Source of the DNA: Oscillospiraceae bacterium
GTDB lineage: Bacteria > Bacillota > Clostridia > Oscillospirales > Ruminococcaceae
DNA: 31,479 bases
Reading direction: 5' to 3'
Assembly: GCA_019423755.1 (NCBI GenBank)
Contig: JAHZAU010000024.1
Location: 1-31,479, forward strand
Program-made: the position numbers and the translations under genes
The notes under the pieces: model-generated
The model's input: only the letters and a program-made list of their open reading frames with translations
What the model was told of the DNA's origin: nothing
The model's database searches: none
Shown here: in pieces, positions 29,796 through 31,479 of the stretch
Layout: the number at the start of each line of letters is the position of its first letter
Numbering within the stretch: position 1 is the first letter of the stretch

Positions 29796-31306
29796 TGGCG
29801 GCCAAGACCCACCCCAGCATCCGCTGGAAGGTATTTTTATACCTGATGGGCTTTGTAGGGGTGCTGCTGGTGCTGTTGTGGACATTCCAAATCGTATTTT
29901 TGGAGAACTTTTATACAGCAATCAAGGTGCGCTCCATCCAGACTCAGGCGGATACCATCACTGAAAACATCAACGACAGCGACCTGCAGAATCTGCTGGA
30001 CCACATTTCCTGGACGGACAACTTCCTCATCCGGGTGGTAGACCCTTCGGGGGAAACGCTGGCCCAGGCCGGTGTCTCCCGGGATGAGATGGAGGTCCAC
30101 ACCGACCCGGAGCAGCTGCGGCGGGACTTTGCGCGCACCCAGGAAAAGGGCGTGCTGGTGGAGGACTGGAAGATCAACCTGAACAAGCTGGAAACCGGCG
30201 GGAAGAAGCTGGTCTTTAAGGGGGAAGTGGTCCCCATGAAGCAGCCGATGCAGCTGATCACCTACCGGGAGATCGTCCAAAAATCGGACGGCCAGCCGGT
30301 GATGGTGGTCATCGACTCCATGCTGACCCCTCTGGCCGGTACGGTGGAGACCCTGCGGGTCCAGCTGATCTACATCAGCGCACTGATGGTGATGCTGGCG
30401 GCTGGGATGGCGGTGCTGCTTTCCCGGAAGGTGGCGCGGCCCATTGTTTCCATCAACGCGGCGGCGAAAGAATTGGCCAAGGGGCAGTATGATGTAACCT
30501 TTGCCGGCGGCGGCTACCAGGAGGTGGACGAGCTGGCGGGTACCCTCAACTACGCCGCCCAGGAGCTGGGCAAAACCGACCAGCTGCGCCGGGAGCTGGT
30601 GGCCAATGTGGGGCACGACCTGCGCACCCCGCTGACCCTCATCACCGGTTACGCCGAGGTGATGCAGGACCTGCCGGGAGAGAACACCCCGGAAAACCTG
30701 CAGATCATCATCGACGAGGCCCGGCGGCTGTCGGCGCTGGTTTCGGACATTCTGGACCTTTCCAAGCTGGAATCGGGGGTGCAGAAGATGGATTGGCAGC
30801 CGGTGGCGCTGACCCAGTCCATCCGGGGCATCCTGACCCGGTACGGCTGCCTGGTGGGCCAGGACGGCTACCAGATCCACCTGGACATCCAGGAGGAGGT
30901 CTGGGTGGAAGGGGACGCCGTGCGGCTGGAACAGGTGCTTTACAACCTGGTGAACAACGCCATCCACTACACCGGCCCAGACAAGAGCATCACCATCACC
31001 CAAACGGTGGCCGACGGCTGGGTAAAGGTGACGGTGGCCGATACCGGCGAGGGCATTGCCCCGGAGCAGCTGCCGCTCATCTGGGACCGGTATTATAAGA
31101 TCGACAAGAACCACCGGCAGACGGCAGTAGGCAGCGGGCTGGGACTGTCCATCGTCAAAGGGGTGTTGGAGCAGCACCACGCCCGCTACGGGGTGGACAG
31201 CGTTGTCGGGGAGGGCAGCCGCTTCTGGTTTGCGCTGCCGGTGCTTTCCCAGGAGGAACCGCCGGCGCTGGAAGGTTCCCAAGGGCCCAATCCCCAGGCA
31301 GGCTAG
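29795..31306 (+). CDS. HAMP-containing sensor histidine kinase
   Basis: 503 aa. TM1 (about 11-35) is followed by an extracytoplasmic sensing region of about 150 residues, TM2 (about 188-208), HAMP, HisKA with the phospho-His in NVGHDLRTPLTLITGYAE (His274), and HATPase with the N-box LVNNAIHYTG, DTGEGIAP and GLGLSIVKGVLEQH. The H-box reads NVGHDL instead of the commoner NVSHEL. It is the partner of the OmpR-type regulator one base upstream. The sensed signal is unknown. Confidence 0.94.
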   Translation: MAAKTHPSIRWKVFLYLMGFVGVLLVLLWTFQIVFLENFYTAIKVRSIQTQADTITENINDSDLQNLLDHISWTDNFLIRVVDPSGETLAQAGVSRDEMEVHTDPEQLRRDFARTQEKGVLVEDWKINLNKLETGGKKLVFKGEVVPMKQPMQLITYREIVQKSDGQPVMVVIDSMLTPLAGTVETLRVQLIYISALMVMLAAGMAVLLSRKVARPIVSINAAAKELAKGQYDVTFAGGGYQEVDELAGTLNYAAQELGKTDQLRRELVANVGHDLRTPLTLITGYAEVMQDLPGENTPENLQIIIDEARRLSALVSDILDLSKLESGVQKMDWQPVALTQSIRGILTRYGCLVGQDGYQIHLDIQEEVWVEGDAVRLEQVLYNLVNNAIHYTGPDKSITITQTVADGWVKVTVADTGEGIAPEQLPLIWDRYYKIDKNHRQTAVGSGLGLSIVKGVLEQHHARYGVDSVVGEGSRFWFALPVLSQEEPPALEGSQGPNPQAG

Positions 31307-31336
31307 AAAAATTACCAAGAAAGAGGGGCTCCCGTC

Positions 31337-31365
31337 TTGCCAAATCCGCGGAAATCGGGTATAAT
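31337..31365 (+). promoter_or_regulatory. Strong promoter of tRNA-Ser
   Basis: TTGCCA (31337-31342), a 17-nt spacer, then TATAAT (31360-31365), about 50 nt before the tRNA. The inverted repeat GCTCCCGTC and GACGGGAGC flanks the promoter (about 31328-31336 and 31384-31392). Confidence 0.78.
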
Positions 31366-31418
31366 GAAAAGCGGACTTTGAAGGACGGGAGCTCCCGGCT
31401 TTTGCGGTCGTTAGATTG

Positions 31419-31479
31419 GGAGATGTATCGAAGTGGTCGTAACGAGAACGACTCGAAATCGTTTTGTCTAGAGATAGGC
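31419..31479 (+). tRNA. tRNA-Ser(CGA), 3' part cut by the window
   Basis: The acceptor strand GGAGATG, the T-A at 8-9 and a D arm containing GAAGTGGTCGTAAC are followed by the anticodon stem AACGA/TCGTT around CTCGAAA, giving anticodon CGA (reads UCG). The beginning of a long variable arm, as expected for serine, is present before the sequence ends. Confidence 0.9.

Overview
The window looks like chromosome from a GC-rich, spore-forming, anaerobic member of the Clostridia, probably Oscillospiraceae/Ruminococcaceae-like gut Firmicutes. The evidence is strong AAGGAGG-type ribosome binding sites, a darA-holB-ricT block, an oxygen-sensitive two-subunit Fe-S serine dehydratase, a clostridial 2[4Fe-4S] ferredoxin, and sporulation-flavoured genes (a membrane-anchored LytM/M23 protein and a BofC-like protein). 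I cannot fix the genus from sequence alone. There is no prophage, transposase, CRISPR array or rRNA operon.

Layout. 1-1740 (minus): two half-size TauE/SafE permease genes and a membrane M23 peptidase, with a paired-hairpin element at the left edge. 1741-3776: an RNA-rich stretch holding a 6S-like RNA (minus), a DUF1292 gene (minus) and, divergently, a roughly 1.15-kb A-rich transcription unit (plus) with a near-consensus promoter, a strong terminator, long-range complementarity and no convincing protein. 3777-8011 (minus): a Gate-domain membrane protein, SEC-C methionine aminopeptidase and an M3 oligoendopeptidase. 8191-9249 (plus): a YkvI-like transporter followed by repeated terminator-like units. 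9691-13484 (minus): a PfoR/PTS-EIIC_2 transporter and a GlnK/GlnL-type two-component system. A direct repeat like the reported GlnL operator overlaps the transporter promoter. 13775-18212: cimA (plus), a gamma-carbonic anhydrase (minus), ogt and a secreted solenoid protein (plus). 18284-19888 (minus): sdaAB-sdaAA. 20052-24688 (plus): a QueG-like Fe-S protein, a YaaO-like decarboxylase, darA, holB and ricT. Then come ferredoxin (plus), a glyoxalase-family gene and a BofC-like gene (minus), a class A PBP (plus), an OmpR-type two-component system (plus) and the start of tRNA-Ser(CGA).

Most of the protein-coding part is ordinary housekeeping: N-terminal Met removal, peptide turnover, isoleucine precursor synthesis via citramalate, serine deamination, DNA repair, replication clamp loading, c-di-AMP sensing and cell-wall synthesis. 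The outstanding signal is the large orphan RNA-like unit at about 2574-3721. Second is the apparent link between the GlnKL-like system and its neighbouring transporter.
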